NCBI GenBank assembly: GCA_029204225.1 | Contig: CM055100.1 | Location: 67,409,395-67,473,394 of the forward strand | Direction: 5' to 3' | Length of the DNA stretch: 64,000 bases | From: Diphasiastrum complanatum | Taxonomy: Eukaryota > Streptophyta > Lycopodiopsida > Lycopodiales > Lycopodiaceae | In this document: positions 1 to 11,871 of the stretch, one piece after another | Layout: every line of letters begins with the position of its first letter | Numbering within the stretch: position 1 is the stretch's first letter | Translations under genes and position numbers: made by a program | The notes under the pieces: model-generated | The model's database searches: none | The model's input: only the letters and a program-made list of their open reading frames with translations | Told to the model about the DNA's origin: nothing

Positions 1-1402
1 ACAAGTTTTTGTTGTGAAAAGGAAAGTTTGTTATAGGCTTTCTCTGGACCAGCAATGATGAGGAAACATATGAGTACGCTGGCTTGTGTTACGTGTAAGA
101 CAGCTGATCAATGAAGGAACTGTGAAAGTTGAGTCTTGCATAGAGACTTGGTATTTCGAACGGACGCTAAGGGATAGTTCGCGTTGAGATCGGACTAGTG
201 CAAACTCTGGGTGCATTTGTTTCTGATTCAAAGAGAGCTACTTAAAGCTAAGCTCGATGTACACTTCTTGTTCTGGCTGTGAGGCAACTAACCAATGATG
301 GAATTGTGAAAGTCAAGTTTTGCGCGACGGACATGGTGCTTCAAACAAACGCGAAGAGATAGTTCGGATGCGGATCAAACTGGTGCGACCCTTTGGCTTT
401 CCACGAGGTCAATGGTTACATTTGGGCTGATTCAAAGAGCTACTTCAAGCTAAGTGAGAGGTGCATTGCGGAGTACTCAATCTTTGCCTACCTTAAAGAG
501 CCAAGATGGAAAAGTATCAAGATCAGGCTGGGACAAGGAGAGAAATCAAGGTGCAGAAGCAACAAGGCACGGAGTGGACCAATAAGTGGGCAATCAAACG
601 ATAAATCCTTCGGCTCAGGGAGCCTTTATACCTGTGCGGAACCCGAACAAATCTGGAGCTCAGGGAGCTCAACACAAAGTGCATCAAGGACAAATCAGGA
701 GCTCAAAGGAGTTCCAAAGTCGAAAGTCAGAAGCGACAGGGGCGAACATTTCAAAGAAAGGCCTCTGTCACCAGTTAATAAGGCTCTCGGGTTTTACGAA
801 AGCGATATCAAATCTACGCTTTTCTCAGACAAAGATATTTGGTGGCCAGTAAATTGAGTACTATTCCAAGTAGATCAAATGTATAGTTACTTTTAATTGG
901 GAGGCACCTTTACTTTAATCTGACATCTAATGAGGACATCAAATTTTATAAAGGTGGTGTGGATGTTGTAAAGTTACCTTTACAAGCCTTACTTCCGGCG
1001 CCAGTATTGTCCCCAGCGCCAACAGTGCCCCTGCTGCTCCCGGTGCCACTGTGACCAAAATCCAACCAACGCCAAGTTTCTATGGCTGAAAATCTTTGAT
1101 CGGTTCTAGCGAAGTCCAGAGAGCTCAGATCGATGTGCAATCACCTCACACGATCTAGGCATGATTTAAGGAAGCCTGGGGATCAATAAAATCTAGAGAG
1201 AGAAAATGAATTTCTAGAGAGAGAAAACGTGCTTTACCAGCCTAGGTAGAGTACTTGGTATGAGGGGAGGTGGCGAATCCCACCAATACTATAGGGGAGT
1301 GCGGGTTGCGACTCAAGGCGAGTTCCAACCAAGTCTCAGCCTCCCTTGCTGGAATGTTGTCCTGGCACTCGCCTTGGCATGCCAGCGCACCGGAGACTAG
1401 GG
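1..1402 (+). mobile_element. 3' part of a non-autonomous LTR retrotransposon (family N), truncated
   Basis: Positions 1-963 match, in reverse orientation, the internal region of the complete elements at 41249-46050 and 32691-37649. They are followed by a polypurine tract (about 950-963) and the first 440 bp of the LTR (964-1402, starting TGTTGTAAAG). The homology stops at about 1402 inside the LTR. The internal part has an open frame at 393-857 (154 codons, TTG-initiated) that recurs at 42605-43126, but it resembles no gag or pol domain I recognise. Positions 60-420 contain two diverged tandem units of roughly 200 bp. The copy lacks a 5' LTR inside the window and is less well preserved than its two relatives. 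Confidence 0.85.
964..1402 (+). repeat. Truncated 3' LTR, family N
   Basis: This begins TGTTGTAAAG directly after a purine-rich tract and matches the reverse complement of the right-hand ends of the LTRs ending at 37649 and 46050. About 780 bp of the usual 1.2-kb LTR are missing after 1402. Confidence 0.8.
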
Positions 1403-1508
1403 CTTGAAATTGACAAAGTGATATTTTCAAGTTAAGTGAGATGGCTCATTTCATCTTCTGGACCACACAGATTATTATTGAATTTTTATAATACACAATG
1501 CTGATAAA

Positions 1509-2129
1509 GTGCGGTTAGTATATCAAATCGTTACTGATCCAAGGTGGAGAGAAGACAGAATTAAAGTCTTCGGAGACCTCAAACGGGCTTTAGTCACTGC
1601 ACCCATTATTCGGGTGATTGATTATAATAAGGAGTTTCATGTGCATATGGATGCTAGTAAGTATGCCATTGGTGTTGTTCTAATGCAGCCCAGAGAATTC
1701 AGAAAGGATTTCCCAATCTGTTTTCTAAGCCGTCAGCTGGTTCCAGTTGAGGTTAACTATTCCATGACAGACCGAGAAGCACTAGCAAAGGTCTATGCTG
1801 TTCAACAATTTTGACATTATTTGCTAGACCAGCTTTTTGTCTTTTATACTGACCATCATGCTCTTCTTTATCTTTTGAATAAACCATACAAATCAGAATG
1901 AATTGCATGATGGTTGTTGATTTTTTTAGAATTCAACTTTCGAGTTGTTATTCAAAAGGGGTCACAACATTTTTTGGCTGATCATCTTTCTCGATTACCC
2001 AATGCTGAAGCATCTGATGAGCCAATAAATGATGAGTTACCAGATGCGTGTCTATTTTATATAGATGTGACTCCATTATGGGCAGATGATATCACTAGAT
2101 ATCTAGCCAATGGGAAAATATATTCTTAG
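1509..2129 (+). pseudogene. Ty3/gypsy reverse transcriptase end and RNase H, degenerate
   Basis: The translation shows the connection/RNase H part of a gypsy pol: a WREDRIKVFGDLKRAL stretch, then HMDASKYAIGVVLMQ with the first RNase H aspartate, TDREALAKVYAVQQF with the glutamate, and TDHHALLYLL with the next aspartate. Next comes the RVVIQKG...ADHLSRLPN motif that ends this domain in plant elements. Several in-frame stops (for example at about 1812) show it is dead. It continues into the integrase below and is close in sequence to copy A at 11.0-13.4 kb. No upstream RT core, protease, gag or LTR was found; the sequence to the left is the truncated family N element. Confidence 0.85.
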
Positions 2130-2208
2130 TTGACGAAACCGCAAAAAATAAAACTTATCATGAAATTCTTGCCATATCATCTTATTGTAGGACAATTATA
2201 TAAGCTAG

Positions 2209-3340
2209 GTGTTGATGGTACATACACGACATTGTGCCCACGCATCTGAAGTACGACAAATTATTACCTTGACACATGAAGGTATTGGGGGAGGCCATTT
2301 CTACTCCGATGCTACTACTTATATAATTTGGTGGCCAACCTTTTTCAAAGACACTTATGCTTATATAAAAGTTTGCAACGTTTGCCAATGCACAAAGAAA
2401 AAGCTGACCACAATCTCCTTACTCCAATACTTGACAGCGAAGCATTCCACAAATGGGATATTGATTTTGTTGGACCCATTAGTCCAGTAGCACGTGGCAC
2501 ACAATCACGATATATCTTGATTGCCACTGATTATGCAACGAAGTGGATAGAGGATAGAGCAACACGAAAAGTAAACGCAAAGTTTGTCACATGCTTCCTC
2601 TATGAAAACATCATCACTTGATTTGGCAGTCCAATAGAGCTTGTCAATGATTGAGGTTCTCATTTCCTTAATGAAGTAATCAACAGTTTACTGACTCATT
2701 ACTTCGTTAAAAATCGAAAGAGTACCTTGTACTATCCTCGATGCAATAGATTAGTTGAATCTACCAATAAAATGATTTGTAAAGTCTTAACCAAAATAGT
2801 AAAAACCAGTCGATCAGATTGGGAAACGAAGTTATTCTTTACTATTTGGGCATATCGCACAAAGCCAAAGCGAGCCATGAATTGGAAAATCTCATTTCAG
2901 CCGGTATATGGCCAAGAGGCTGTTAAGCTAGTAGAATTTTTAATTCCGTCCTTATGCATCACTTTAACTTATGCTACTGACTTGTGTGATGATAATACTT
3001 ATCAACACCAAGTTCAGAATCGACTTTTCACATTGACGAAACTGTGTGAAACATGACTTATATCCTACCAGGCACAATTAGTTCACAAATGATGACAGAA
3101 GGCTTGGCATGATCATCATGTCCGGACTAAGGATATTTATGATGGTGATAAAGTTCTACTTTAACACATCTTTCAGAGTCCATTTAGGAAAATTGAAATT
3201 CCATAGCCAAGGTTCTTACGTTGTCCAAATTTTTTTTACAAATGGTGCCGTGCAATTAGACTAGAAGGCAAACCCCTTGACACATTAGTCAATGGTAGCC
3301 AACTACAACAATATTATGAAGACACCTTTACGATATATCT
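2209..3340 (+). pseudogene. Ty3/gypsy integrase, degenerate
   Basis: This carries the N-terminal HHCC zinc-binding region (THEGIGGGHF ... CNVCQ, about 2270-2390). It also has the catalytic core: first aspartate in TDYATKW at about 2530, second in the VND.GSHF segment at about 2645 with a stop beside it, and glutamate in RLVESTNK at about 2750. The conserved SDWETKLFFTIWAYRT stretch follows. The reading frame changes between 2490 and 2620 and has stops at 2620-2726, so no functional enzyme is made. The tail to about 3340 shows decayed sequence similar to the C-terminal part of the copy A integrase. Confidence 0.85.
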
Positions 3341-3535
3341 TGTTTAAGATGGACTTCAGGGTTATTACTTTTTTTTCTATTTTTTTCTCTGGTCTATCCT
3401 CTTGTGTATAATGATTAGAGTTATTTTTCCCATGTGTTTTTCCATGTATATATTCCTACCCAAATTTTTAGAAAACCATCAATTTGATACTTACTCTTGG
3501 AAACTACAAAAGTATATGAAGACTCAAATTTTCAA

Positions 3536-4080
3536 GCACGGGCTCGAAAAATATTTTTTCGATCCTTTGTAATTTTTTCAATACTCGTCATTTTTCGATC
3601 CCTTGTAAATTTTCCATACTTTTAAAATTTTTCAATATTTCATATTTTTCGATACTTGAGATTTTTTGAAAAAAAAACACACAAAAAGAAGAAATGCTCG
3701 AAATTTTTTTCAGATTTTTTCGATACTGTATCGACTCAAGAAATCCGAGATTTTTTCGAGCCATTGCAAATTTTTGATATTTTCAATTTTTTGAGTCTTT
3801 GTAAAAACATTTTGATACTTTACAATTTTTTCGAGTCTTTGTACAAAAAACTCAATACTTCAATTTTTCGAGTCTTTGTAAAAAATTTCGATACTTTACA
3901 ATTTTTTCGAGTCTTTTAAAAAAAACTTCGATACTTCACAATTTTTCGAGTCTTCCTAAAATTTTTTGATCCCTTCTAATTTTTTTGAGTCGCTTCTCAT
4001 TTTTTTGACTCTATATATTTTCTTGATCCAATGTGTTTTTTCTAGCCAGTCATTTTTTCGACCGTATCAATTTTTTCGAC
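3536..4080. repeat. AT-rich degenerate minisatellite
   Basis: Degenerate units of roughly 40-50 bp built around TTTTTTCGA(T/G)(A/T)CTTT..., such as TTTTTTCGAGTCTTTGTA at several places, repeat about a dozen times. The ORFs across it are low-complexity translations of the repeat and are not called. Positions 3341-3535 to its left are AT-rich with nothing recognisable. Confidence 0.7.
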
Positions 4081-4623
4081 ATAGAATTCCATCCGCCAAT
4101 TATCTTACTAAATTGCAGCCAATGCATGCCTGCCCTAAAATTTTTTAGTATAAATACGTCGGTCGTCCCTTCTTTTCTTAGTTCGCAATTTTTGGGAGAG
4201 TTCATGTTTCATTGACAAATTTCTGGAGATTTTCATGTTTTATGTTCCGATTCAGCCGATTTCAGCCACAAACTGACCACTATCACACCTTCTTTCATTT
4301 CATCCATCCTCCATTGCTTCTGCACATGCATGCATACGACACAACCTTTTTTTGCATCCACTATTGTCTCCCAGATTGCATCCGCCACTTGCCTTCAAAA
4401 GAAAAATTGCATCTGCCATCATCCAATTCATCTGCAACTGCCAACCCTCAACAAACAATCTAGTACATCTACAGCCGCCAACTGAATCCACACGATCTAC
4501 ATCCGCCAACCCTCAACAAACAATTGTAGCCACAATTTTTTTTTGCGTCCATCTCAGTTGCAGCCGCCATCTTGGATTCTTTTGCATCCAACTGCCATCT
4601 GCAAAGAATTTCATCTGCCAAGT
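4081..4623. other. Unassigned interval
   Basis: AT-rich sequence with scattered short similarities among CATCTGCCA/CATCCGCCA motifs. I see no protein domain, RNA gene or transposon end here. Confidence 0.5.
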
Positions 4624-5090
4624 ATGTCACAAGCAAGTCTCTCCAAGCTCGTAAATCCTAGAAGTCGGTGTGTCGAATCATCCTCCCAACCATAGACACC
4701 CCCTCTTTGAGTCCTTCTACCTGCTATTCCCGTCAACTAGCACATGGCATCCACTTGTGGGTGATTAGTCCACTTGGCATGCCTGGCCCCTGTAACCTAT
4801 GAATACTGAATGACTGATAGAGTGCTGACAAAGAGCTGTGACACTCTTGGTCACCCCAACTACTTGTCGGCTAGCATCTCGTCACTGACGGCTAGGGTCC
4901 TAACGGTCAAGACACACCGCATCTCTGACAGCTTGTCAGGCGGCCACACCGGATCACTGCTCGTGACGCACTGGTCCCTACTTGGGACAGATATCCTCGT
5001 CGGTCACCGACCCTTGCCAACACTAGGCCTCAGGCCCTTTGGTAACTGGCCGTGTCGAGGTCATGATAAAGTCGTAACTGGACTCTAACA
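4624..5090 (-). repeat. Putative 3' LTR of minus-strand chromovirus F
   Basis: On the minus strand a polypurine tract (5091-5106, AGAGGAGGGAAGGAT) lies just downstream of the chromodomain-coding remnant. It is followed by TGTTAGAGTCC, a typical LTR start, at 5090. A matching ...TGTGACA end occurs at 4624, giving a TG...CA segment of 467 bp. The second LTR is not in the window, so the left end is tentative. Confidence 0.5.
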
Positions 5091-5156
5091 ATCCTTCCCT
5101 CCTCTGGCAAGTCATCGATCCTTGAAGACAAACTCTTGGTAAGACTTCTACAATGC

Positions 5157-5377
5157 TTATCGCGTCTCCCAGGTAGCATCTGACAACATATGCCCTTTCA
5201 AAGTTACTAGATACTCTTGAAGGAGACGATTCCGCAATCGTCGCTCCCTTTGATCTAGGATTCTTTCTGGCCCATAACTTGTGGTGTCTTTCTCCTCAAG
5301 GGACACTAGACCTTCCACCAGGCAATCGCCATCATGCAAACATTTCTTCAGTTTGCTAACATGGAATACTGGATGCA
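5157..5377 (-). pseudogene. Chromovirus F integrase C-terminal end (chromodomain region)
   Basis: The minus-strand frame begins at the conserved HPVFHVSKLKK motif that closes the integrase of Ty3/gypsy chromoviruses. It runs through GPERILDQRERRLRNRLLQEYLVTLKG to DATWE, the shape of a chromodomain-type tail. Its natural upstream part is at 9993-10656: element C inserted exactly at the codons for this motif. Removing 5383-9992 rejoins LQLLVGC... with HPVFHVS. Confidence 0.85.
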
Positions 5378-5382
5378 CCTTG

Positions 5383-5877
5383 TGTCATGCCCATGACTGA
5401 TCTCGGGTAGTGTGTCCATGCTAGGGACTGGTAGACCAACAACCCGTAAGTTGATTGTGACTATAAGGGAATTGGGACCCTTATGTGTACATGGTCATTA
5501 TTAATGGTTGTAGGCCTTAACACATGGTGGTGGAGTTGGTATGGGTCTATCAGTGAGTCATTAGGGAACTGGATGACGTGGCCCAGATAGGCTGCAGAGG
5601 TGTCCAGTGAGGTGTCACAATGCACTATTAGTGGTGCATGGGCCTTGGAGGGTATAAGTATACCTGCTGGGCTCTCACTAGTGTATGCTTGATAGCATGA
5701 CCGGTGGCAGGATGCTGCTGGTGTGATGCCATACTCCTCTTTGTGATTGATCCATAGCTTGGGGGCTAGATCCGTTCGATCTAGGTTTGGTTGGGTTGGT
5801 TTGTCCACCATCAAGTTCCCTTGTATTGCTTGTGTTTGGCATGCTTAGAATAGGATCCTTGGATTGTGGACTTTATA
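5383..5877 (+). repeat. 5' LTR of element C
   Basis: 495 bp, starts TGTCATGCCC and ends GACTTTATA. It is nearly identical to 9493-9987, suggesting a fairly recent insertion. Confidence 0.93.
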
Positions 5878-5878
5878 T

Positions 5879-5891
5879 TGGTATCAGAGCC
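5879..5891 (+). promoter_or_regulatory. Primer binding site (tRNA-iMet), element C
   Basis: TGGTATCAGAGCC lies one base after the 5' LTR. It is complementary to the 3' end of plant initiator methionine tRNA and primes minus-strand DNA synthesis. Confidence 0.92.
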
Positions 5892-7053
5892 AATTCTAAG
5901 CACATTTCGCCATTGATTTGTGTTCAAGTGGAAATCTCGAATTGTGTGGGAGTTCTCCGTTGTCTGATATGGAATCTCGACATTCTTTGAGAAGATTAGT
6001 GGAGCAAGTAACAAGTGGGAAAAATTCGAGTGCCTCTTCCCGAAAATCACTTTTTTGAGGTACAATCGGTTGGTGGTATGTGTACTATCGTGTATTGAAT
6101 CGATTTGGCTTTCAGGCACTTCAAATATGTGGTTAGTGAAGTAAGGTTCGATTTTTTGGATCCACATGTTACCGTTTGCTTCATTGGGAACACTTTTCTG
6201 TTAGCAATTGGATAAATATGAGTGAATGCTAGTTTTTACGGCTTTTTGTTCATTACACAGTGATGGAGGTGTTTTGTTGGCTGTCCTTTGCTTTTTAATG
6301 AGCCAATTTTGGCTTGAATCAGAGAGAAGCAGAAAAAGAGGCACAAAAAAGACTAATCACTGGTTGTGAGTGTGGTGGTTTCTTACAGGATTTGCATGGC
6401 GGTTTCTTGGTGATTCACAAATTTATGCTGGATTTTTTGGCAAACTAACAGTGTTTGCAGGCTTATGTGAATCAGTAAAGCCATTTGTTATGGTATGAAT
6501 TACAAGAAAGCCTATCCTGTGGTGCAGGGAAGGGCAGCTTGTAACTCTGTGGTTTGGAAAAATTTTGGCAGCATATACCATCTTTCAGGTTTAAAAAATC
6601 TTGTCAGTGTAAAATCTGTAAGAAAGCATGCTTAAGCATTTGTAAAAGCAAAGTAAGGCTGAGCAAGCTGAAAAGCGCCCTAAAAGTTGCCTCTTTCTGC
6701 CAAAAGATAGCAGTAAGGATGGTTTTTGGCTTCAAAATGAAGCTAATGCATGTAGGAACGCTGATTTCCTATCGTAATGCAGATTCATTCATGAATGAAT
6801 GTAAAATTACGGATTAAACCGCCCTGAATGCTTTTTGTATCTGCAAAAAACAGCAGATGAAATGCAAGAAATGCTTCAAGCATTAAAGAAAAACTAATTA
6901 AACTTTGGTTCTGGAAAAAGCCAGCAGTTTAGGCCTTCCAATCGCGCTCCTCGTGCACCATTCAGTGCGCCCTCCTGTTGGTTTCCTGTTGGAAATGATT
7001 GCAAGGAAAACGAGTGCAAGGAAAACGAGGGAGGGATGGCGCGCTTGCAGTCC

Positions 7054-7088
<35 letters not shown>

Positions 7089-9194
7089 GCGCCCGCGCGC
7101 TACTACTGTCGCGCGCAGGCCCTCTCTTTTGGTTTCTGGTGAAATCCGTGGAGGGAAATGCGTGGTGAGAGAAAAGGGAAGGGGGGGGTGGTTAGGTAAA
7201 CTTGAGTTTACTTTCAGTTTTTTTTAGGTAGTTGCATGGCTGGAGGGGGTGCTCGATCGGCTAGTTTTGTAATGGTTTTTCGTTGTCATTTTTCTCCTTC
7301 CATGGGCTTTTTTGTGGTTATCTTGGGCTATGTTTTTTTGAATGCAGTTAAGGTACTTATGAAATCGTAATGGCTTATAATCTGTGTGAATTAGATTTTG
7401 ATGCATATAGTGGTTTTTTTGCAAATTTGTTGCACAATCCATTTTGCAAATGCTCATTGGTATAAATGTTACAAGCACTCTTTGGTCTAATAAAACTACG
7501 TTTTTTTGGACAGTGTTCTGTTAAGAAATTTATACCCGTAATGAGTTCAACCGAACGTAATATTTTTTATAATTTTTCGGTTTTTAAATAAATGGAGTAA
7601 AATTCTTGTTGGGGTGGCAAATATAAATTCGCCCGACATCACTCAACAATGATGGCCCCCTAAAGTGGAAAACGGATGGTTACAATTTTGGACCACAATG
7701 TGTTTCAAATTTCAACTAGCAACAAATAGAAAAAACTAAATGCAAAATCTATTTAATCGATAATTAGCCATTAGGATTTACTGCTTGGGCTTAAAAACGA
7801 AAAAAATTTCGGTGAGTAAAGCCCGGAAGTAGTTGTTGACAGGATAAATCGTTGGCCAAGTGAATTTCGTCGGTTTTTTGCTTTGGGTAAGGCCTCCTCG
7901 TGGTGGAGGATGCAACCCATAGAAGTATGATTGGGCTGAATTCCTGGAGGAATTTTGTAAGGCATTTTCACAATTGACGAATTAGATTTACTTTGATTAA
8001 CTGCAATGGGTAACCGAGAATGTGAATTCTTGGATTTTTTTGGCCAAGGTGTCATTTTTTCAAAAATCATGCACGGTCACAAAGGACCCAGAAGCCTAAG
8101 ATGGGAACTGAAATGGAACGAAAAAAGTTGTTTCTTGATGTGCTTGAAGCCGTGGGTGTACCAACACTATTTTTTAAGGACAAGAAAAAGCCGGTTCATT
8201 CTTTCCCATTTCTAATTTCTAAATCTGTCACTGTGAGCCTTATGGTGACCGTAAAGATTGTGAAAAGGGGCGAAAGAATGTTTGATTGAGTTGAAGTTGG
8301 AATTTTTTATACATACTTGAAAACTTCAAATACTTGTATTATTTTTTTTTGACACTTTGATCAGGAAGTGGAGGGCCTTTGTGGCGGAAGAACCTGTGGT
8401 ATGGGACGCAGGCGATTCCAAAATGAAGATCTGAAACTAACTGGATCAGTTGACCGTAGTCAGGCCGTAAATCTTAGTGATGCCAAAAACTATCGGTCAT
8501 TAAATGGGTGTTTTGTCGAAAATTTGAGATATTGGTCATGACCCCTTTTTGGATTTCAAATTTACAAAACCGAAAACCGGACAAGCTATTTCTTTATAAA
8601 TGATATATTGGTGAATTTCTTAACACATTTATTAACCTGAAATTTTGTGACTCCTTGGAAGGTAATATTGATTACCCGTTGACCATGGACGATGTCACAG
8701 AAAAGGTTAATGAAACCGTTTTTCTAAAACTTATTTTCTCTACTTAAATATTCAAGAAATCATTTTCTGATTTAAAGTCAATTCTCAAGCTTGGTAATAA
8801 CGAAGATCTTTTGTTAAAGTCATTGTGTTGGGACATCATTGGTATTTACTTACAATGATGCAACACTTCTTTTGGCTTTCAAGATTTTCTCGGATCTTTT
8901 CTTAGATTCTTCTCCTAGGCAAATCTCGATTGATCTGCACCCCTAAGAAACTCGTGTCGTTTCCTGTTAAAAAGGGGGAGGAGTAGGAAGAGAAGAGAAT
9001 TATCAAGGAGAAGCATCTGTCAGAGAATCCAAGAGAAATCTGTTATAGATGACGGACCTGTTTTAGGAGTCAGAAATGAAGTAGATTTCTGGTTTAAAGA
9101 TTTAAGAAGGGAAATTTTTTTGGAAGTACTCTTGCAGTAGAAAAGTGGCTGATAACAAGTCCGATTGATTTGTGTAAGAACTTGGAATTCTATT

Positions 9195-9420
9195 GAATCG
9201 GAACTCCCAGATGGATCTCAAGTGCATCCCGTATTTCACGTAAGCCATCTCTGAAAGAGTCTACATGAAGGAGAGCATCTTGGATCTGGAGATTGATTGG
9301 ACCTGTTGGATAAATTATTGGGTGTGTCTCCGCTTGAACCCGAAAAGATCTTGGATACAAGAACTAAACGAGTGTGAAATCGTATAGTTATCGAGCATCT
9401 GGTTCGATTCCTGGGAACAA
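9195..9420 (+). pseudogene. Chromovirus integrase C-terminal remnant in element C
   Basis: The translation contains QVHPVFHVSHL, then PLEPEKILDTRTKRV, a stop, and NRIVIEHLVRFLGTK. This is the standard end of a chromovirus integrase. Upstream coding sequence is gone and two stops are visible. It shows that element C descends from a Ty3/gypsy chromovirus. Confidence 0.8.
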
Positions 9421-9479
9421 AAAGGAAGCTTTTAAGGAGGAACTTTCCCAGTTTTAAGTTCTGAGGACAAAACTTGAAT

Positions 9480-9492
9480 AAGGGGGGAAGAA
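9480..9492 (+). promoter_or_regulatory. Polypurine tract, element C
   Basis: AAGGGGGGAAGAA immediately precedes the 3' LTR, the position used to prime plus-strand synthesis. Confidence 0.85.
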
Positions 9493-9987
9493 TGTCATGC
9501 CCATGACTGGTCTCGGGTAGTGTGTCCATGCTAGGGACTGGTAGACCAACAACCCGTAAGTTAATTGTGACTATAAGGGAATTGAGGCCCTTATGTGTAC
9601 ATGGTCATTATTAATGGTTGTAGGCCTAAACACATGGTGGTGGAGCTGGTATGGGTCTATCAGTGAGTCATTAGGGAACTGGAGGACGTGGCCCAAATAG
9701 GCTGCAGAGGTGTCTAGTGAGGTGTCACAGTGCACTACTAGTGGTGCATGGGCCTTGGAGGGTATAAGTACACCTGCTGGGCTCTCACTAGTGTATGCTT
9801 GATAGCATGACCGGTGGCAGGATGTTGCTGGTGTGATGTCATACTCCTCTTTGTGATTGATTCATAGCTTGGGGGCTAGATCCGTTCAATCTAGGTTTGG
9901 TTGGGTTGGTTTGTCCACCATCAAGTTTCCTTGTATTGCTTGTGTTTGGCATGCTTAGAATAGGATCCTTGGATTGAGGACTTTATA
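9493..9987 (+). repeat. 3' LTR of element C
   Basis: 495 bp, followed by the target duplication CCTTG at 9988-9992. It matches 5383-5877 with few substitutions. Confidence 0.93.
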
Positions 9988-9992
9988 CCTTG

Positions 9993-10656
9993 CATCCCAC
10001 AAGTAGCTGTAGTTTATAAGCTACTTGGCTCACCTTCTTAATAATCAACCATGGTCCACAATACCTAGGAGATAACTTGGCACACTTTCTTGTGCGTAGC
10101 ACGTTCGACTTTGAAGGGACTAGTAAATACACCCCATCTCCATTCTCAAATTTCTGATAGGTACGGTTTTCACGAGCATAACTCTCTGCCCTAGCTATAG
10201 CTTTGGACAAGCTATCTCATACCAACTCTAGTTTCTGCTGCATATGAGCCAAAAACTCTACAGCACTAGGTACCCTATGCGGAATCCCTATGATTGACTC
10301 AATGGTCTGAAACCATAATTGAACTCAAATGGACTCAATCCAGTGGACGCATGTCTCTTATCATTTTACACGAACTCCAATAGCGATAAATGCTTTATCT
10401 AGTCTATTTGCGTACTACTCATATATGCCCTAAGCATATCTTCCAAGATCTGATGCTCAGAGCTACTCATCCGCAACTGTGTTCCCAGCTTGGCGGACAC
10501 CTCAATTCAAAAATTTCCTGTGAACTTGGGATCCTTTTCAGAAACTATGGACTTCGGAAGATTATGTAACTTGAAAATATTATGAATAGACAACTCAGCC
10601 ACTTGCGAAGCTGTGACCTTCTTGGTCATTGCGATGAAATGAGCCATCTCGGAAAA
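9993..10656 (-). pseudogene. Chromovirus F integrase core and C-terminal part, broken
   Basis: Read from 10656 leftward, the minus strand gives FSEMAHFIAMTKKVTASQVA, a standard integrase stretch. It continues with LPKSIVSEKDPKFTGNF (equivalent to the catalytic SDRDxxF aspartate segment, here a degenerate EKD), a decayed middle, and RKCAKLSPRYCGPWLIIKKVSQVAYKLQL before the break at the CCTTG target site. Stops and frame changes lie near 10210-10500. Roughly 60 residues that normally separate the zinc-binding region from FSxMAHF are missing at the junction with copy A. Confidence 0.82.
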
Positions 10657-11022
10657 TGTTGGAGGGTTTGCGGATCCCAAGAAAACCCTAATCCTAGTTA
10701 ATAAGTGAGAGAAATTTTGCACCCTATGTGTGTAAGCCAGCCCGATGATTACATAGTTATTTGATTGATTAGTTAAAAGTTAATAAAGGACTTTAGGCCT
10801 TTTTGCGGTAGTTTTAATGTCTCAGGGCCTAAATGTCAAGTTAGTGAATAAAGTTGGGTTTCCCTCCAATTTTGATGGTTCCCACACTTTTTTAAATTTG
10901 AATAAAAAGAGAGGCAAGACTAGACCAATAGGATTCAAAGGCCAGGGTCCTCCTCTCTACTATAAAAAGGGACCAACTCGAGTTGCTCCTGATGTTTATT
11001 TCCTCATTTCAATAAAGCAGAT
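10657..11022 (+). repeat. Truncated 5' LTR of copy A
   Basis: This matches 25727-26092. It starts TGTTGGAGGG, has a TATA-like CTATAAAAAG at about 10960-10970, and has an AATAAAG polyadenylation-like motif near its end. It is joined directly to reverse transcriptase sequence. Confidence 0.75.
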
Positions 11023-11871
11023 TGATTCATTTATGAGATCGAGCACACAGAATGGATTTCACCGATTATCATTGTTCCTAAGAAAAATGAGAAATTGCGA
11101 ATCTGTGCGAATCTCAAAGCATTGAATAAAGTGACACGGAAGGATCACTTTTTGTTACCTTTTACTGAAAGCATTTTGGATCGCCTTGTTAGAGCGAAAG
11201 CTTATAGTTTCCTGGATGGATTTACTGGTTACAACCAGGTTAAGATTGCACTTGCCGATCGCCACAAAACTTCTTTTGCAACAGAATGGGGCACCTATGC
11301 TTACAAAGTAATGTCGTTTGGACTCTGTAATACACCAAGTTCATTCCAAAGAGCAATGCAATTTGCTTTTAAAGATTATCTGCAAAAATTCCTTGAAATT
11401 TACTTGGACGACTTGGGAGTTCATAGTATAGATACAGACCACCTGGATCAATTGGAGAAAGTATTTGAAAGATGCCGCAAATATCAGATTTCTCTAAATC
11501 TAGAAAAATACCAGATATGGGTTTCGCACAGAGTTGTGCTTGGACATGTGATATCAAGACATGGTATTGCCACCGATTATTCTAAGATCAAAGTTATTGT
11601 GGAACTGCCACCGCCAGCAACAATTCAAGGAGTTTATGTGTTTATGAAATGCGAACTACGATCGAATTTTTATTATCTTCTTCGCGGATTTAGCACGACC
11701 TATATACAAACTAACTATTGTTCCTATTTGGACAATAGAGGCGTTTTAGCACCAATACTGCGTTCTCCAGATTGGACATTAGAGTTTCATGTTCATACGA
11801 ATGCCTCAAAATACGCCATTGGATCAGTTTTGACGCAGCCAGGTGACTATAAGAAGGATTATCCCATATGA
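11023..11871 (+). pseudogene. Ty3/gypsy reverse transcriptase (copy A)
   Basis: The main frame (11095-11871) covers the RT core: RICANLKALNKVTRKDHFLLPF, then SFLDGFTGYNQVKIA with the first catalytic aspartate, TSFATEWGTYAYKVMSFGLCNTPSSFQRAM, and the YLDD box in EIYLDDLGVHS at about 11400. GHVISRHGIATD and VIVELPPP lead into the connection region and the HTNASKYAIGSVLTQP start of RNase H. N-terminal RT sequence with EHTEWISPIIVPKK-like character occurs at 11040-11094 in another frame. A stop at 11869-11871 ends the frame. The catalytic residues are intact, but the missing gag and protease and the downstream stops make the copy defective. Confidence 0.88.

Larger units (their letters stand above)
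5383..9987 (+). mobile_element. LTR retrotransposon C, complete by ends, coding region deleted
   Basis: Two 495-bp LTRs (5383-5877 and 9493-9987), both TG...TA, enclose 3.6 kb. A tRNA-iMet primer site follows the left LTR and a polypurine tract precedes the right one. The flanks carry a 5-bp target duplication, CCTTG, at 5378-5382 and 9988-9992. The internal region has no gag, protease, RT or integrase core. Its only coding relic is an integrase C-terminal tail near the 3' end (9195-9420). Positions 5892-9194 otherwise hold a (CT)n tract at about 7056-7086 and unremarkable AT-rich sequence. It is therefore a large deletion derivative of a chromovirus, mobilised in trans. It interrupts the integrase of chromovirus F. 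Confidence 0.93.

Noticed and set aside
31-231. 66-codon minus-strand frame, repeated at 43301-43486
   Set aside because: Opposite to the element's sense strand, starts at TTG, and is repeated only as part of family N.
4810-5088. 92-codon plus-strand frame
   Set aside because: Falls inside the putative chromovirus F LTR and has no recognisable domain.
6554-6817. 87-codon Lys/Cys-rich frame in element C
   Set aside because: No domain, no matching copy in the window, and compositionally like the surrounding AT-rich DNA.
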